A stretch of 64,000 nt of DNA from a bacterium (GCA_018222765.1 JAAEZT010000013.1:1-64000), one strand, 5' to 3'. Positions 19,092-27,494 are shown, numbered from the stretch's first letter. Made by a program: numbers and translations. The notes: generated by a model from the sequence alone, not told the origin.

Positions 19092-20431
19092 TGAACCCGA
19101 TTCCCCTTCTCCTCATCCTCTGCGCCGTTGCCTCTGCCACCCCGTGGCCCACTTACCGGCATGATAACCGCCGCAGCGGCGTCTCGCCAGAGGCTCTCAC
19201 TCTTCCCCTCAAGGAGGTTTGGACCCACGACGGCGGCGCACCCCAACAAGCTTGGACCGGCCCCGCCAAGTGGGATGCCTATTCTAAAAATGATGGCCTG
19301 CAATCGATGCGGAATTTCGACCCCTGCCACTTCACCACCGCAATCAATGGCCTGATTTACTTTGGCTCCTCGGCTGACAATGCCGTCCATTGTCTCGATG
19401 CCAAAACCGGCAAGGAAAAGTGGCTCCACTTCACCAATTCCTCAGTCCGCTTCCCGCCCACTATCGAAGACAACAAAGCGTGGTTTGGTTCAGACGATGG
19501 CTTTGTGTACTGCGCCGACGCACTGACCGGAAAAACTCTCTGGAAAAAACGCGCCGCTCCCACCGACCGTCTCATTCCCAGCAATGGAAAACTCATTTCC
19601 CCCTGGCCCGTCCGCACCGGCGTCACGGTCGAAAATGGACGTGCCTGGTTCGCCGCTTCACTCCTCCCCTGGAAGACTTCTTATCTCTGGTGTGTTGATT
19701 CGAATTCCGCCGAGGACGCCTACCTCACCGAACATTCTGAAGTTACCCTACAAGGCGCAATGTTGACTGGAGGCGCCCAACTCTACATCCCTCAAGGACG
19801 CGCCGCACCAATTGCCTTTGATCAAGAGAACGGTAAACGCACCAAGCAGATTGGACAAGCCGGTGGAGTCTTCTGTCTTCTCACCGAAGACAACCAACTC
19901 ATCGCCGGACCACCCAATCAAAAGGAGCAGAACGAACAAATACGCATCGCCGACACCTCCTCCGGAAAACGTCTTACAACTTTTAACAACACGACCAGGG
20001 TCGTCGTCTCCAAAGGAAAAGCAATCCTCCACTCCGTTGACAAACTTCAGTGTCTCGATCTCACTCGCAAAGGAGAGCTCGAAGCCGCTATCGCAGCAAC
20101 CGAGGGTGCTCTGAAGAAACTCGACCCCAAAGTAGAAGAACAGAAACCTGAGATCGAGAAACTCAAAAAATCACTCATCCAATCTCAGACCGATCTCAAG
20201 GGCTGCCTTCTTTGGCAAATCGATCACCCCACTCCGGTCGAACTCATCATCGCCGGAAACCAACTCATCGCAGGACTAAACAATGAAGTCGTCATTCTTG
20301 AGGCCTCCTCCGGAAAACAACTTTGGAAAGCTCCCGTCAAAGGCAGAGCCTATGGCCTCACTCCAGCCGAAGGACGGCTCATTGTCTCAACCGACCTTGG
20401 ATACATCCACACTTTCGCCGCTAAGCCGTGA
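19091..20431 (+). CDS. PQQ-like beta-propeller protein, exported
   Basis: Second gene of the operon, 446 aa from the ATG at 19091 that overlaps the previous stop. A signal peptide (MNPIPLLLILCAVASA) leads into PWPTYRHDNRRSG, the usual entry of quinoprotein-like propellers. Repeating blade motifs follow: LDAKTGKEKWLHF, ADALTGKTLWKKR, LEASSGKQLWKAP. A charged helical insert (about residues 330-365, ALKKLDPKVEEQKPEIEKLK) interrupts the propeller as a short coiled coil. The Cys-rich C-terminal block of the upstream paralogue is missing. Relatives include BamB-like scaffolds and alcohol dehydrogenases, but I see no catalytic Asp/Cys-Cys signature. It ends in a 4-base GTGA overlap with the next gene. 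Confidence 0.85.
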   Translation: MNPIPLLLILCAVASATPWPTYRHDNRRSGVSPEALTLPLKEVWTHDGGAPQQAWTGPAKWDAYSKNDGLQSMRNFDPCHFTTAINGLIYFGSSADNAVHCLDAKTGKEKWLHFTNSSVRFPPTIEDNKAWFGSDDGFVYCADALTGKTLWKKRAAPTDRLIPSNGKLISPWPVRTGVTVENGRAWFAASLLPWKTSYLWCVDSNSAEDAYLTEHSEVTLQGAMLTGGAQLYIPQGRAAPIAFDQENGKRTKQIGQAGGVFCLLTEDNQLIAGPPNQKEQNEQIRIADTSSGKRLTTFNNTTRVVVSKGKAILHSVDKLQCLDLTRKGELEAAIAATEGALKKLDPKVEEQKPEIEKLKKSLIQSQTDLKGCLLWQIDHPTPVELIIAGNQLIAGLNNEVVILEASSGKQLWKAPVKGRAYGLTPAEGRLIVSTDLGYIHTFAAKP

Positions 20432-21477
20432 AAAAACTCATCCTTTTCCTCTGCCTGATTACCCAGGCCGTTCCCTGCCAGGTCCCCGTCTTTCGCTACG
20501 CCCTCGAACGATGGGAAGCTGACATCTTCCGCCTACAACTCATCACCCGGGGAACTCCGCCAGCCGACCTCCAATCAATCCCTGAGCACCTCAACCTTGA
20601 ATTCGAAGCGCTCGATCTCGATACGCTCACTACTGCCGAACAGCTCTCTATTGTCGGACTGGAGCGAATCACGAAATATCCCTCTTTCCTTCTCCACCCA
20701 CCCGACAACTGGAAGAATCCCGAGCCCATCGTTTTCCCGGGAACCAGCTCAGACCTTCAAAAGATCATCGACTCTCCCGTCCGCCAACTTATTAGAAATG
20801 ACCTTCTCAGTGGCCACTCCACCGTCTGGGTTCTTGTTGAAGGCACCGATGAAGAAGCCAATGAAACGACCTACCAACAACTCAAGGAAACCCTAAAAAA
20901 AGCGCAGGGGAAAATCACTATTCCCGAAGGTGTAATCCAGGCTGACCAAGTTGGCAAAGTCGGCGCCGATATTAGTCTCGATGACGTCCTCCGCTCGACC
21001 ATCCCTCTCAAAATCTCATTCAAGATTGAGCGCGTTAAACGCTCGGACCCCGCCGAGCATCCATTCCTCCGCATCCTCACCGCCAACCGCCCATCTCCGC
21101 CCGAGGAACCACTCGTTGTTCCCATCTTCGGACGTGGCCGCACTCCCGGCCCCCTCCTTGGCAGCACAATCACGCCCGACACCATCATGACCGCTTGCGA
21201 ATACCTTTGCGGCGCGTGCTCCTGCCAGGTCAAGAGCGGCAATCCCGGCTACGACATCCTCTTCCTCGCCAACTGGCGCGAGAAACTCAACTCCGGCCTT
21301 GTCGTCGTCGATAAGAAACTCCCCAACGCTCTTCCTACATTAAATGACGAAAGCAATGACGAGCCGGAGGATAAAGCAGCCCCGGACTCATCCTCTGCCA
21401 AATTTACGATTATTCTGATCGCCAGTATCGGAGTCATTCTGATTATTGGGACCGTGCTCATTTTGAAGAAAAACTAA
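20428..21477 (+). CDS. Membrane-anchored thioredoxin-like protein with CxxCxC motif, conserved hypothetical
   Basis: 349 aa. GTG start at 20428 overlapping the previous TGA (GTGA). Signal peptide (KKLILFLCLITQAVPC, where the Cys could also mark a lipoprotein), then VPVFRYALERW, a stretch resembling a thioredoxin-fold segment (STVWVLVEGTDEEANE), and near the end the motif YLCGACSCQVKSGNPGYD, followed by a C-terminal membrane helix (TIILIASIGVILIIGTVLIL) and KKN. The clustered cysteines could hold a metal or act as a redox centre on the periplasmic face. It sits between the PQQ-like proteins and an FtsX-type permease. I recognise no characterised family; the thioredoxin-like reading is an inference from pattern. 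Confidence 0.75.
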   Translation: MKKLILFLCLITQAVPCQVPVFRYALERWEADIFRLQLITRGTPPADLQSIPEHLNLEFEALDLDTLTTAEQLSIVGLERITKYPSFLLHPPDNWKNPEPIVFPGTSSDLQKIIDSPVRQLIRNDLLSGHSTVWVLVEGTDEEANETTYQQLKETLKKAQGKITIPEGVIQADQVGKVGADISLDDVLRSTIPLKISFKIERVKRSDPAEHPFLRILTANRPSPPEEPLVVPIFGRGRTPGPLLGSTITPDTIMTACEYLCGACSCQVKSGNPGYDILFLANWREKLNSGLVVVDKKLPNALPTLNDESNDEPEDKAAPDSSSAKFTIILIASIGVILIIGTVLILKKN

Positions 21478-21482
21478 ACGCC

Positions 21483-22694
21483 ATGTTTATTGCGGAAATC
21501 AAACACCGGAAAATCCACTTCTTCCTTGGCGTCCTCGCCGTCGCAGCTGCTGTCACCGTCTGGCTTACCTCCTCCGACAGCCTCGCCGAGTTCGACAGAA
21601 ATACTGAATCCCAACTCCTCGAACTGGAAGAGAAAACAAATGCCGAATTAAAAAAGCTCGAAGATGACATTCGTAAAACGATGAAAGGCCTCGGCTTCAA
21701 CGTCTTCCTCTTTCCAAAAGGTGAAGAACTCTGGCAAATCAAAGAACGCGGATACTCGGAACAAACGATGCCCCAAGACTCGGTTCACAAACTTGCCGAA
21801 AGCAAAATCGTCACCGTCAACCACCTCCTCCCTCAACTCTCCCGCCGCATTCAATGGGAGGAACAAAACCGCTCTATCCTACTCGTCGGAGTGGAAGGAC
21901 AAGTCCCCATCTCGCACCGGAGTAAAAAGAAGCCCATCATGGACCCCCTTTCTCCCGGCTCGATCAATCTCGGACACGATCTCCATCAGTCCCTCGGCCT
22001 CAAAAAAGGAGACACCGTCACTCTCAACGGAAAAGATTACCTCATCGCTCAAACCCATCCGCCTCGGAACTTCATCGACGACGGCTCCGCTTGGATTCAC
22101 CTCGATGAAGCGCAGGAAATCTTCGACCAAAAAAATCAAATTAACGCCATCCTCGCCCTTGGATGCAACTGCGCCAGCATCGACCGCCTTGGCGAAATTC
22201 GCAGTGAGATCTCAGCCATCCTCCCCGACGTCCAAATCATCGAACTCGGCTCCTCAGCCATGGTCCGCGCCGAAGCCCGAAACAAAGCCGGTGACCGCGC
22301 CCGTGATTCGAAACAAGCCATTCTCGATAACCGCAAGGCCACGCGCTCCGAGCGCGCCCGCTTCACTTCAATCATCACTCCCCTGATCGCCGGAGGAACT
22401 TTCTTTGCCCTAATCTACCTCGCTTTCTCCAATGTCCGAGAACGTTTGCCCGAAATTGGAACTCTCAGAGCAATCGGCGTCAGCCATTTAAAAATAGGTG
22501 CTCTCCTCCTCGGCCGCGCCGCCCTCCTCGGCCTCATCGGAACAATCCTCGCTTTCATCGTTTCCATAGCCTCCTCCTTCACCTTCCCTCCTATCACTTG
22601 GATCCTCACCCCCCTGGCCAGTGCCACCTCAGCGTGGCTCCCCACCATCTACGCCCTCACCAAAGATCCAGTCACTATCCTGCGGCACGATTAA
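21483..22694 (+). CDS. FtsX/MacB-type ABC transporter permease
   Basis: Last gene of the operon, 5 bases after the previous stop. An N-terminal membrane helix (FFLGVLAVAAAVTVWL) is followed by a coiled coil (about residues 38-62), a periplasmic MacB-type core domain, and C-terminal helices (TPLIAGGTFFALIYLAFSNV, then LLLGRAALLGLIGTILAFIV). The conserved FtsX stretch RLPEIGTLRAIG is clear and it ends PVTILRHD, as many FtsX permeases do. Such proteins work with a LolD/MacB-type ATPase to move lipoproteins or transmit force across the membrane. No ATPase is in this operon; the nearest LolD-like ATPase is on the opposite strand at 26561. The third C-terminal helix is weak. Confidence 0.85.
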   Translation: MFIAEIKHRKIHFFLGVLAVAAAVTVWLTSSDSLAEFDRNTESQLLELEEKTNAELKKLEDDIRKTMKGLGFNVFLFPKGEELWQIKERGYSEQTMPQDSVHKLAESKIVTVNHLLPQLSRRIQWEEQNRSILLVGVEGQVPISHRSKKKPIMDPLSPGSINLGHDLHQSLGLKKGDTVTLNGKDYLIAQTHPPRNFIDDGSAWIHLDEAQEIFDQKNQINAILALGCNCASIDRLGEIRSEISAILPDVQIIELGSSAMVRAEARNKAGDRARDSKQAILDNRKATRSERARFTSIITPLIAGGTFFALIYLAFSNVRERLPEIGTLRAIGVSHLKIGALLLGRAALLGLIGTILAFIVSIASSFTFPPITWILTPLASATSAWLPTIYALTKDPVTILRHD

Positions 22695-22727
22695 AGAATC
22701 ATTCTCCATGGCGATAGTAACAGGCGA

Positions 22728-23354
22728 TCAACTCATCTCGACAATCCGATCCGAAATGGCTTCCGCCTCTTTTCTTGAGTGGGTCACGTGCAAGGCCGTC
22801 ACCTTTTCCCGCACGATCATTTCGCGAATAAGCTGAAGCACCTCATCGTGCCGGGCTTCATCCAACCCGGTAAGGGCTTCATCCAGACAAAGTAAACGCG
22901 GCCTTAGAGACAGAGCCCGCCCCAGGGCTACCCTTCGGGCCTCTCCTCCCGAAAGCCCTTTCGGTAGTCTCTCCATCAGATCGGATAGACCAAGGTCGGA
23001 AGCAAGTCCTTCCACCCGACTCTTCATTTTCTCTCGATTCCAGCGATGGAGCTTCGGACCAAATTCCAATTGCTCTCTCACCGTTAGCGTCGGAAAGAGC
23101 GCGACATCCTGCGGCACCAGACCAATCCTCCGCGCTCCCGGTGGCAGGTAAGTAATCTCTTCCCCACCAAGAGAAATCCGCCCATTCAACACGCCCTCAG
23201 CTCGCAAGCCACAAACTGCCTCCATCACCGTCGTTTTGCCACAGCCACTCGGTCCCATTAGCGCGACACATTCTCCCTCGTTAATCGACAAAGAGAACTC
23301 CTTCAACAAAAACTCCCCCGCCCTCAGCGTGAGGTGATCAATCTCCAGCATCAT
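22728..23354 (-). CDS. ModC-like ABC transporter ATPase
   Basis: Nucleotide-binding subunit, 208 aa. Walker A GPSGCGKTT (about residues 34-42), Q-loop in GLVPQDVALFP, signature LSGGEARRVALGRAL, Walker B LLCLDEALTGLD and switch His in VTHSRKEAE. The architecture matches molybdate/sulfate-type importer ATPases, but the C-terminal regulatory (TOBE) domain of full ModC is absent. Last gene of the five-gene operon; its ATG overlaps the permease stop (ATGA at 23351-23354). The stop is 33 bases from the stop of the convergent FtsX gene. Together with the ModB-like permease and double ModA-like protein it should form an importer, probably for an oxyanion. Confidence 0.88.
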   Translation of the reverse strand: MMLEIDHLTLRAGEFLLKEFSLSINEGECVALMGPSGCGKTTVMEAVCGLRAEGVLNGRISLGGEEITYLPPGARRIGLVPQDVALFPTLTVREQLEFGPKLHRWNREKMKSRVEGLASDLGLSDLMERLPKGLSGGEARRVALGRALSLRPRLLCLDEALTGLDEARHDEVLQLIREMIVREKVTALHVTHSRKEAEAISDRIVEMS

Positions 23355-24373
23355 ATCGCCCCTCCTCTCCCTACAAAGAATCGCACCAGCAATAAGGTTA
23401 CCACAGCGAGTACGATCATGAGCAATGAAATCGCAGCCGCGCCGGGAAGATTTCCGATATTAATTTCCAAGAAGACAGACGTCGCCAGAACCTCGGTTCT
23501 CCCCTTAGTCGCCCCAGCAAAAATTAAGACCGGTCCAAACTCTCCAAGCGCCCTCGCCCAAGCCATCGTGCCTGCGGCTACCATGCCTTTCCCAGCCAAA
23601 GGCAAAACCACACGAGAAAATGCCTGACCGCGATGACATCCCAGGGTCATCGCCACCTCTTCGTATCTCGGACTGATTTGATCAAAGGTCGTTCGCATCG
23701 TCCGCACTGCAAATGCTGCCGCGACTGGAAACTGCGCCAGAACAATTCCGAGTGGGTGAAAGGTCATCGGAAAACCCATTCCGCTGCTCACCTCTTCCAG
23801 AGACCCCAATCCATTCACCATCACGGCTCCGATTCCAAACATCCCAGCAAAAACAATCAACGCCCCCGGAACGAGCGCTCGCCCGCCTCCCTTATCCCGC
23901 AATACAAATCCGACTAAAGCTGCCAACAAGAGACCTCCAGCCATCATCCAGCAACAGGAGGCGGGAGACATTCGATTAAAAAGAATCAGCAAACTTAACC
24001 CTACAATCAGAGGCGGCAGCAGAATGGGAATATCAAGGAGCGTATCAATAAATGCCCGCCCCCGAAATTGGTAACGCGACAAGAGATAGGCCAGCGGCAC
24101 CGAAACCAAAACCGAGAGAATCGCAGTCGCAGTGCAGGTGACGAGCGTAAGCTTAATCGATCGCAGAATATCCTCATCCTTGAGAATCTTCCCCAGATCC
24201 CCCCAAGTCACCGTCAGAACATTCGCCCCAACCATTAGTAACAACATCCCAACATAGGCAACAAGAACGACGGTCAAAAAGAGCACGAAAGGCAGCTCCG
24301 GTTTCACCCGCCAAGGCCGTGGGCTTTTTCCTGCTTCCTTCACTGTCTTCACTTTGTGCTCTCCAGCTTCCAA
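23351..24373 (-). CDS. ModB-like ABC permease with an internal insertion
   Basis: Membrane subunit, 340 aa against roughly 225-280 for typical ModB/CysT. The importer EAA loop is seen as EEVAMTLGCHRGQAFSRVVLP, with DIPILLPPLIVGLSLLILF before it and ARALGEFGPVLIFAGAT after it, as in molybdate/sulfate permeases. Between these halves, from about residue 137 to 200, sits an extra hydrophobic stretch (MMAGGLLLAALVGFVLR and LVPGALIVFAGMFGIGAVMV) that could add two membrane helices. The start overlaps the binding-protein gene by 25 bases and the end overlaps the ATPase gene by 4. Family assignment is firm; the insertion is unusual to my knowledge. Confidence 0.88.
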   Translation of the reverse strand: MEAGEHKVKTVKEAGKSPRPWRVKPELPFVLFLTVVLVAYVGMLLLMVGANVLTVTWGDLGKILKDEDILRSIKLTLVTCTATAILSVLVSVPLAYLLSRYQFRGRAFIDTLLDIPILLPPLIVGLSLLILFNRMSPASCCWMMAGGLLLAALVGFVLRDKGGGRALVPGALIVFAGMFGIGAVMVNGLGSLEEVSSGMGFPMTFHPLGIVLAQFPVAAAFAVRTMRTTFDQISPRYEEVAMTLGCHRGQAFSRVVLPLAGKGMVAAGTMAWARALGEFGPVLIFAGATKGRTEVLATSVFLEINIGNLPGAAAISLLMIVLAVVTLLLVRFFVGRGGAI

Positions 24374-25833
24374 GTAAAGCCCAGCCTCTCGAAGGCTTTT
24401 TTAGATTCTCCGCTACTGAGAAATTCTCCCAAACGCTTCATCAATTCCGGATGCCCGGACTCACGCGCCACCGCATAAGGCTGCTCCGCAAAAGCCAACT
24501 CGTCGTTGAGTTCGACAATTTCGCACTCTTCTAAAGTCACCGGGCTAGCCAAAGCATTGCTGCGATAAACCAAAGCCGCATCCAAGGAACGCGCCTGCAT
24601 CGCGGACACCAAATCATCTCCTTTGGCCACCTTCACCGTCACATTCTCAAAACTAACCTTCCTTCTCGTGAGCAATTGGTGAGTCAGCTGCCCCAAAGCG
24701 CTCTTAGTCTCATCGCACACGCCCAACTTCACGCCATCTTTCGAAAGATCCATCAGTGACCACAAGCTCTTAGGATTCCCCTTCCTTACCAAAAGCACAA
24801 TCTCATTCCCCGTCATCACCGTGCCGGGAAAGAATCTCTCATCGACCATTTCCAAAAACTTCACATCGCAGGAAAAATATCCCGCAGGCTCACTTCCCGC
24901 TTTCATCATACCCACCAGTGTTCCGCATCCTTCGAAGACGGTATTAACACGGCAACCTTCCCGCTTTTCAAACTCGCGAACCTTTTCCTGAATGGCAGGC
25001 CGAAGCATCGAACCGGAAAACAAAGTCACCTTCGGAATATCAGCCCAGACATCACCCTCATCAGGAATCTCAAAGCCCATTTCAACAAACACTTTCCGCC
25101 CCCGATCACGTGAAGTGACATAACGCGCAAAGTGAAGCGCCCGGGTGACATTCTTACTAGCGGTCAACACCCCGATCCCGGCCAACTTCGATCGCTTGCT
25201 AAACTCGGGCACCGGAATCCATTCCACTTCCGGGAAACTCCTGGCCACCGCATCCCAAGCGATCGAAGCATCTACCGCACCCATCGCAACATCTTCCACG
25301 AGCATATTCACGGTGGGCTTCGTCACGATGACATTCGGCTCGATGACTCCTAGCAGGTTCTCCTTCTCCAGCACCTTCCACGTATATTTCCCAACCGAGG
25401 CCGACTTCTCACCGAGAGAAACCTTCACCGCCTCACGCCCGAGATCTTGCAAGCTGGCAATCTCTTTCGGGTTTCCTTTCGGGACTACAATCCCTGCCGA
25501 GAGCCTCGTCACTGGCATCGATTCCCGCAGCAGTCCCTTACTCCGAATCGATTCCAAATAACTCTGATCCGCCGGGAGATAAAGATCTCCTCCAGCCACT
25601 TCCAATTGACTCTCCAGCGCTCCGGAACCACCAAATTGCAGAATGATCTTTACCCCAAACTCCTCTTCGTACTGCCGTGCGATTTCACTCATCGGCTTGC
25701 GCATTCCAGCGCCACAATGAACGAGTAAACTTCCTTTGCCCGGCATGATCTCGTTTTGATCACTTACAAGCCACCACAAGGCCCCACCGAGCAAGGCGAG
25801 TAGAAATACCAGAGCAAGAATCGGACGTTTCAT
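24349..25833 (-). CDS. Substrate-binding protein with two fused ModA-like domains
   Basis: 494 aa, about twice the length of ModA. After a membrane/signal segment (PILALVFLLALLGGALWWLV) two related periplasmic-binding domains follow. Domain 1 starts LLVHCGAGMRKPMSEI (about 36) and domain 2 starts VTLFSGSMLRPAIQEK (about 270). Further matches are VPKGNPKEIASLQDL in domain 1 against VRKGNPKSLWSLMDL in domain 2, and VGAVDASIAWDAV-like against DAALVYRSNA. This is a tandem duplication fused in one chain. Domain 2 carries Cys in FEGCGT and YFSCDVKF that domain 1 lacks at those places. The ATG overlaps the ThiF-like stop (ATGA). Likely oxyanion binding (molybdate, tungstate or similar); two sites could differ in ligand. 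No lipobox is evident, so anchoring may be by the N-terminal helix. Confidence 0.85.
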   Translation of the reverse strand: MKRPILALVFLLALLGGALWWLVSDQNEIMPGKGSLLVHCGAGMRKPMSEIARQYEEEFGVKIILQFGGSGALESQLEVAGGDLYLPADQSYLESIRSKGLLRESMPVTRLSAGIVVPKGNPKEIASLQDLGREAVKVSLGEKSASVGKYTWKVLEKENLLGVIEPNVIVTKPTVNMLVEDVAMGAVDASIAWDAVARSFPEVEWIPVPEFSKRSKLAGIGVLTASKNVTRALHFARYVTSRDRGRKVFVEMGFEIPDEGDVWADIPKVTLFSGSMLRPAIQEKVREFEKREGCRVNTVFEGCGTLVGMMKAGSEPAGYFSCDVKFLEMVDERFFPGTVMTGNEIVLLVRKGNPKSLWSLMDLSKDGVKLGVCDETKSALGQLTHQLLTRRKVSFENVTVKVAKGDDLVSAMQARSLDAALVYRSNALASPVTLEECEIVELNDELAFAEQPYAVARESGHPELMKRLGEFLSSGESKKAFERLGFTWKLESTK

Positions 25834-26564
25834 GAAACAACATTACTACAATGCGAACAATCAGGATCACGCAAGAGCTTCACCCTCTTCATCCGCATCG
25901 CGATGGTATCAACATGAATCAAATGATCCAGCGCAGGTTCCGCAAAACCAGTCACCAATTTGATTCCCTCCAGCGCTGCAATCTGAGCCACCATCGCCGA
26001 CACCGCACCGATCACGGGAAACCGGCGCTTCCAGTAGGCTGGCGGTTCCTTGACCAGACAGGCCAGACAGGCGGATTCCCCGGGTCGCACCGCCAGGACA
26101 TGCCCTTCCATCGAACACATCGCTCCATCGACGAAGGACTTGCCCTGCCGCATCGCCTCGCGATTCATCAAGAGCCGCTCTTCAAACAATGGAGCACACG
26201 AGAACACCAAATCAGCTTTCCCCACCAGATCCGCGGCATTCTCCTCCGAAATATTCTCACCCACCGACTCGGTCACGAGATCAGGATTAAAGCGACGCAA
26301 AGTCTCCGCCGCTTGCTCATGGCGTAATTCCCCAAGCCCATCGTGAGTCATCAAGATCTGCCGATTCAAATCATCGGGTCGCAATTCACCGCCGTGCGCT
26401 AAAATGATCCGCCCTACTCCCGCTGCAGCCAGGGAGAGAGCCAAGGGCCCGCCAAGACCACCAACCCGCGACACGAAAGCGGTGCAATTCTTCAGCTTTT
26501 CCTGGGCCGCCTTTCCAAATCCCGGCACATCCTCCTGCCAGGTATAGTATTCCTCGTAACTCAT
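25830..26564 (-). CDS. ThiF/MoeB/HesA-family protein lacking canonical catalytic residues
   Basis: E1-like adenylyltransferase fold, 244 aa. The nucleotide loop VGGLGGPLALSLAAAG (about 34-49), DDLNRQ (65-70) and two zinc-type CxxC pairs (C166/C169 and C236/C239) are present. Aligned by eye with MoeB, the catalytic Lys position is Arg81 (GELRHEQAAETLRRFNP) and the motif DCTDN is SCAPL (122-126), so the magnesium-binding Asp is Pro125. Canonical MoeB-like adenylation may therefore be altered or lost. The position inside a mod-like operon suggests a link to molybdopterin or to the imported ion, perhaps as a nucleotide or metal sensor. Overlaps both neighbours by 4 bases. Confidence 0.85.
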   Translation of the reverse strand: MSYEEYYTWQEDVPGFGKAAQEKLKNCTAFVSRVGGLGGPLALSLAAAGVGRIILAHGGELRPDDLNRQILMTHDGLGELRHEQAAETLRRFNPDLVTESVGENISEENAADLVGKADLVFSCAPLFEERLLMNREAMRQGKSFVDGAMCSMEGHVLAVRPGESACLACLVKEPPAYWKRRFPVIGAVSAMVAQIAALEGIKLVTGFAEPALDHLIHVDTIAMRMKRVKLLRDPDCSHCSNVVS

Positions 26565-27226
26565 CCTTGCAGAATTCCCTTCTCAAGAGTGAGCACCCGA
26601 TCCGCCATCTTGATGACCTCCGGATCATGGGTTGCCACCAAGGCAGCCCCTCCCTCAGCGACAAACTTCTTCAATCCCGCCAGCACCAACTCCGTACTTC
26701 CTTGATCCAAATTCCCGCTCGGCTCATCCGCAAGCAGGAGCTTGGGATTCGTGACCAAAGCCCGCGCCAAACCGACCCGTTGTTGCTCACCGGCGCTGAG
26801 TTTTTTGGGGATATGGCTTCGACGATCGACAAGCCCCAACTCTTCGATCAATTCATTCGCCCGCTCCGCAGTTCCACCGCCCGCCAATATATTCGCCTCG
26901 ATTTCCAAATAAGGAAGCAAACGGGCATCCTGAAACACCATCCCAATCTCCCGGCTACGAAGCCCGGTCCGCCCGCTGCTTGAAAGATGGTAGAGATCCT
27001 GACCCGAGAGCTCCACCGCCCCACCATCCGGCGAAAGCAACCCCGCAATCACAAAGAGCAAAGTCGACTTCCCCGACCCACTCGGACCACAAAGCACTAC
27101 CATCTCGCCACTCTCAACCTCCAAGGACACCTGATCCAAAGCCACCACATCCCCATAGGATTTGCGAAGCGCATCAGCGCTCAACACTACTTTCTTCCCA
27201 GCGGCAATGATTCCCTCTTCGCTCAT
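26561..27226 (-). CDS. LolD/MacB-type ABC transporter ATPase
   Basis: First gene of the five-gene operon, 221 aa. Walker A GPSGSGKST (47-55), Q-loop VFQDARLLPYL, signature LSAGEQQRVGLARAL, Walker B LLLADEPSGNLD, and H-loop ATHDPEV. The EPSGNLD and VFQDARLLP motifs put it with the LolD/FtsE/MacB group, which partners FtsX-type permeases rather than ModB. No such permease is in its own operon, but one ends the convergent operon (21483-22694). The ATG for the next gene overlaps its stop. The 268-base region upstream, shared with a divergent ligase gene, must hold both promoters; I see no confident boxes. Confidence 0.88.
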   Translation of the reverse strand: MSEEGIIAAGKKVVLSADALRKSYGDVVALDQVSLEVESGEMVVLCGPSGSGKSTLLFVIAGLLSPDGGAVELSGQDLYHLSSSGRTGLRSREIGMVFQDARLLPYLEIEANILAGGGTAERANELIEELGLVDRRSHIPKKLSAGEQQRVGLARALVTNPKLLLADEPSGNLDQGSTELVLAGLKKFVAEGGAALVATHDPEVIKMADRVLTLEKGILQG

Positions 27227-27494
27227 GACAACATCTCACTAATACCATTAGACCTTCATCCCAAGGCAAATCCTCACCAAGCCCCCGATATCCCGACTCG
27301 GGTTTGTCAAAATAACATAGAACTTTTTTGCCCCGCGCCTCAAAGAAACACGGAATCAAAGAAAACATTCGCGGGATGGCACACCGCCGCCGGAAAGCCA
27401 CTCCGCAAGATTTCAAAAAATTGATTGAATCGATACCCCCCGTCCTCAAATCAATTTCACTTTGTTCCTGCTTGTTGTTTAGATCTATCTCGAG

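Noticed and set aside
22728-25833. Plain molybdate transporter modABC
   Set aside because: The binding protein has two domains, the permease has an insertion and the ATPase lacks the regulatory C-terminal domain, so a canonical label would hide the differences and the substrate is unproved.
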